From positions 1 to 64,000 of the IMG/VR virus record IMGVR_UViG_3300042563_002299: 64,000 bases of DNA. The stretch is one strand, 5' to 3'. This document shows, piece after piece, positions 61,163-64,000 of this stretch; position 1 is the first letter of the stretch; every line of letters begins with the position of its first letter. Source of the stretch: a virus. The notes beneath the pieces are model-generated. The model saw only the letters and a list, made by a program, of their open reading frames with translations. It ran no database searches and was not told where the DNA came from. The translations under genes and the position numbers were made by a program.

Positions 61163-61169
61163 ATAAATA
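61163..61169 (-). promoter_or_regulatory. TATTTAT box before gene 60924-61148
   Basis: TATTTAT 14 nt before the ATG at 61148, right after the stop of the large structural gene. The flanks (GA on the left, AATAA on the right) match the copy at 8442-8448. Confidence 0.5.
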
Positions 61170-64000
61170 TCAATTAGTTGTGAAAGTTTGTACCGACTTG
61201 AATACATTAATCGCTTTTACAAATTCGGACTCAATCAATTTAATTTCATTCGTCTCAACTAAACTTGTGTAAACATTAGGAGGTTGGTTAATTGGGTAGT
61301 TCAATACATATTGTTTAGCGTATGTTTGTTCCGTACTCAAACCTAACTTAATATCAGATTCAATACTTCCTAATATATTAGCAATCCTATTAAATGCGAA
61401 CTCAACAAAACTTCTGAAAGAAGTGAAACTAGCAACAGGTAAATTATTATCATTACCTCTTTTGACACAGTAAAATTTCTTATTAATATATGTAACAAAA
61501 GAAGGACCATATAATTCTTTTAGATTAATTGTTGAGTAATTGTTTTCATAACCTGTTATTTTTGATGAGTTTCCTGTGTCAACATATATAAATGTGAATA
61601 ATATATTCGCATAAATTTGGAATGTCGTACCTGTAATATCGCCAACATTATTACTTTTTAAGACATCCACAATTGTATTAAACAATTCTTTTGTTGTTTG
61701 ACTTGTTTCGGTAGGATTATCAATTGCAGTATATTGGAAATAGTTAGGATTAACGTTAGTTTGACAATCCTGATTCTTGGTTAATGTTTCTTGTGATTGA
61801 ATATTCGCTAAAACATTATTTCTTTGAAATTGTATATTGTCAGACCCTTCTCTTAATTTTGTTTCTCTTTCTTGAATTTTACTTTGAATTGTAGATAAAA
61901 TCTGCACATTCAATGTTTGCACAAAGTTGTCTATTCGTGGTAAACTATAAAATGGTTGTCTTGTTCCCTCAAATTGTGTTTCAAATCCATTTTCACTAAC
62001 ACTATGACTTACCTTTGTAATCATGTAAGGTCCTGAGAACATAGGTATATTTCTAATATTGAAGTACATCATGGGTTGTATCAAAGCATCCCCCATCATA
62101 TCAACAGAACAAGTATAACTTCTATTTTTATATAAGTTATAAAGTGAAACTGATTGTGTTGTGGATCGTCTGTTCTGACCTAAGTTCGCCATTTGATTTA
62201 ACATTTCAAGCGACTCCGATGTTGGTTTACCCGGATCTTGGGCAACACTAAAAGATTTAAAGATTTGTTGGTTTTGTCTTGTCATATCAACATTAAATCC
62301 AACAACTTTATTTGATTTAGCCCAATCTTGTTTATCAATTTGGTTTTCAATTAAAGGATTATCACTTGCTCTTCTTAAGTCAAATGCATCATCTCTATAT
62401 CTATAATCAATATTATCTTTCATATCCAAGTGCTCACTTGGTTTATTAACATAATAACAAAGGAACTTCGGTGAACTATTTCTATAATCAACATTAAGGA
62501 ACGTACCAAATAATGTGTTACCAAACTCTAAACTTCCATCAGGTCTTGGTGTTGGGTTCTTCTGTGCGTCTTGAACATTATAAAAATTAACATACGCCGG
62601 TAACATAAAGTGTTGGAAGTTATTCTGAACCAATATTGTTGTTACCATATCAAGTAGAGTGTTCTTGTATTGTGCCCCATCTATAAGGTCCATTATTTGG
62701 AATATGTCTACTAACACTTTATCACCAACGTTTCGGCTAGCCCTATCAACCAACATCACGTCCTCAAATAGTGTTTTACTTTCGAAATCAAATCCCGCAA
62801 TCCAACTATCGTTTAACGCTTTAAATGTTTCCCAAAGTTCAGTTCTTGTTTGTTCTGTAAAACCAGCCTCTAAAGGTGCTCTGTTCGCAGCATCATCACC
62901 TGTAATAAACACATTTGGTATTTGTTTTCTAACTGACGGTAACATTACATTTAATACATTATTAATGTAGTTGTCCGACTCAGTTATATAATCATCCATT
63001 AAACCATAAAAAGTGGTAAGATTTAAATTGGGGTTCGCTAACTTTTGAGTTGCATATATTTTAATAAGTGGTGCAAATTCTTCAACGTTTTTTTCATTAA
63101 ATAGAACATTTAAGTCAACGAAGAAATCCGTAATGTATGATCCATTATCAGTATAAACCAATTTTGGTATACTTGATTTACCAACATAAAATTCTAACGC
63201 TTCCCAAGTTTTCGGGTTTTGTTGTTTAGATTGAGCCAATGTTACTCCACCACCTTGTGTTGGTAAAGAACCAGGAAAATACGACCCATAAATAATTGGG
63301 TCTTCAATAAATCTAGTTGAGAATGTATAAAACAATCTTTTATTAAACTCTGATGGATTACCGTATTTAAACACAACATCATAATTCATAAAAGACGATA
63401 AGATGTTTTGGAACGTTTCATTTTGATTGGTTATCAAACTTGACAATTTTGTTTCTGGCGATGTACCCGTTGGTACACTAACCTTAAATAATTGTCTCGC
63501 TAGTGTTTGGAAGTTCTTAAATGTTTGTTCACTCAACTCACTTTCAATTGTGTCATTCACAGACGCACCTTGAGGGTCTTTTTTAGAAATACTTAAGTCA
63601 GTTGTAGATTGAGAAGTTGGTAAAGTATCAACAAAATCATAAATTGATCTACCAAAGTTTAAAAACTCGGACTCAAAATAATCTAATGTTTTAATATTAA
63701 ATGTCGTAAATAGTTCTTGGAAATTAGTGTAGTCACTTTTTTCACCACTTATAATAAAGTTTTGTTGATCTTTTTGTTCGTTCAATATCTTTTTAAGATA
63801 TGTTTCGGGATCATTCTTAACAACTTTTGAGTTATCGAACCATCCGTATTGAGGTGCGTTCCAGAATAATCTAACAGATCCGTTAAACATCGCGTTATTG
63901 CCCGAAAGTTCGTCACGCATAGTTCCATTTTTAAATGCCTCGTCTTTAGTTTGATTGATATTTGTACCGAATGACGGCATAACATAACAGAAATTAGGTT
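61170..64000 (-). CDS. Large structural protein (incomplete at the right edge)
   Basis: At least 936 residues from the Met at 63980. The frame stays open to the right edge (…NFCYV before that Met), so the real start lies outside the window. Features: a hydrophilic N-terminal part with WNAPQYGWFDNSK, a central helical region, and a C-terminal domain with VMPxx-like beta segments and CVKRGND. Composition (Asn, Phe, Tyr) is like the baseplate block. It could be a tail or baseplate component; no family is recognised. Confidence 0.75.
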   Translation of the reverse strand, partial: PNFCYVMPSFGTNINQTKDEAFKNGTMRDELSGNNAMFNGSVRLFWNAPQYGWFDNSKVVKNDPETYLKKILNEQKDQQNFIISGEKSDYTNFQELFTTFNIKTLDYFESEFLNFGRSIYDFVDTLPTSQSTTDLSISKKDPQGASVNDTIESELSEQTFKNFQTLARQLFKVSVPTGTSPETKLSSLITNQNETFQNILSSFMNYDVVFKYGNPSEFNKRLFYTFSTRFIEDPIIYGSYFPGSLPTQGGGVTLAQSKQQNPKTWEALEFYVGKSSIPKLVYTDNGSYITDFFVDLNVLFNEKNVEEFAPLIKIYATQKLANPNLNLTTFYGLMDDYITESDNYINNVLNVMLPSVRKQIPNVFITGDDAANRAPLEAGFTEQTRTELWETFKALNDSWIAGFDFESKTLFEDVMLVDRASRNVGDKVLVDIFQIMDLIDGAQYKNTLLDMVTTILVQNNFQHFMLPAYVNFYNVQDAQKNPTPRPDGSLEFGNTLFGTFLNVDYRNSSPKFLCYYVNKPSEHLDMKDNIDYRYRDDAFDLRRASDNPLIENQIDKQDWAKSNKVVGFNVDMTRQNQQIFKSFSVAQDPGKPTSESLEMLNQMANLGQNRRSTTQSVSLYNLYKNRSYTCSVDMMGDALIQPMMYFNIRNIPMFSGPYMITKVSHSVSENGFETQFEGTRQPFYSLPRIDNFVQTLNVQILSTIQSKIQERETKLREGSDNIQFQRNNVLANIQSQETLTKNQDCQTNVNPNYFQYTAIDNPTETSQTTKELFNTIVDVLKSNNVGDITGTTFQIYANILFTFIYVDTGNSSKITGYENNYSTINLKELYGPSFVTYINKKFYCVKRGNDNNLPVASFTSFRSFVEFAFNRIANILGSIESDIKLGLSTEQTYAKQYVLNYPINQPPNVYTSLVETNEIKLIESEFVKAINVFKSVQTFTTN

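Overview
The window is a 64 kb piece of an AT-rich, tightly packed genome of a large tailed phage with a contractile-tail (T4-like) gene set. It carries homologues of T4 gp6, gp25, gp32, gp41, gp46, gp47, gp61, UvsX and RNase H, plus ribonucleotide reductase, a sigma factor, DnaJ and two adenine methyltransferases. Nearly every gene lies on the minus strand. Several signs point to a Bacteroidota host: perfect or near-perfect Bacteroidota housekeeping promoters (TTTG, 19-22 nt, TANNTTTG), starts that mostly lack a Shine-Dalgarno sequence, an Hc1-type histone H1-like protein, SprB-like adhesin repeats in the fibres, and a eukaryote-like NrdB. Both ends are open: a gene start runs off the left edge and a large structural gene runs off the right edge.

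Layout. 1-12.6 kb is accessory: small hypotheticals, an LRR protein, Dam methylase, DnaJ, the H1-like protein, acidic proteins with a shared kind of N-terminal peptide, and a probable lysis group (amidase, coiled-coil membrane proteins). 12.6-25.2 kb is regulation and DNA metabolism: sigma-70 factor, an N6-adenine methyltransferase, gp46/gp47 recombination nuclease, a PD-(D/E)XK nuclease, primase and a RuvC-like resolvase, interrupted at 22.98-24.49 kb by a plus-strand adhesin module. 25.2-51.2 kb is the adhesin, tail-fibre and baseplate block, ending in gp6 and gp25. 51.3-60.1 kb is nucleotide metabolism and replication (nrdA, nrdB, gp41 helicase, FEN/RNase H, UvsX, gp32). 60.2-64 kb returns to structural proteins.

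Three layers stand out. First, two about 130-nt intergenic RNAs, one on each strand, have no ORF, share a predicted 5' H-type pseudoknot and end in intrinsic terminators. Second, two promoter types can be separated: a host-like TANNTTTG type before dam, the sigma-factor operon and the first RNA, and a TATTTAT box 4-23 nt before 17 gene starts (mostly structural or accessory genes) and just before the second RNA. The phage-encoded sigma factor is the obvious candidate reader of that box. Third, at least seven otherwise unrelated proteins begin with a short amphipathic segment ending in (I/L)-x-E. This resembles the capsid-targeting and prohead-protease signal of T4 internal proteins and suggests a set of packaged, possibly injected proteins.

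Names follow recognisable motifs; many small genes and most fibre and baseplate genes cannot be assigned beyond structural or hypothetical. No tRNA, CRISPR array, transposase, reverse transcriptase or integrase was seen.
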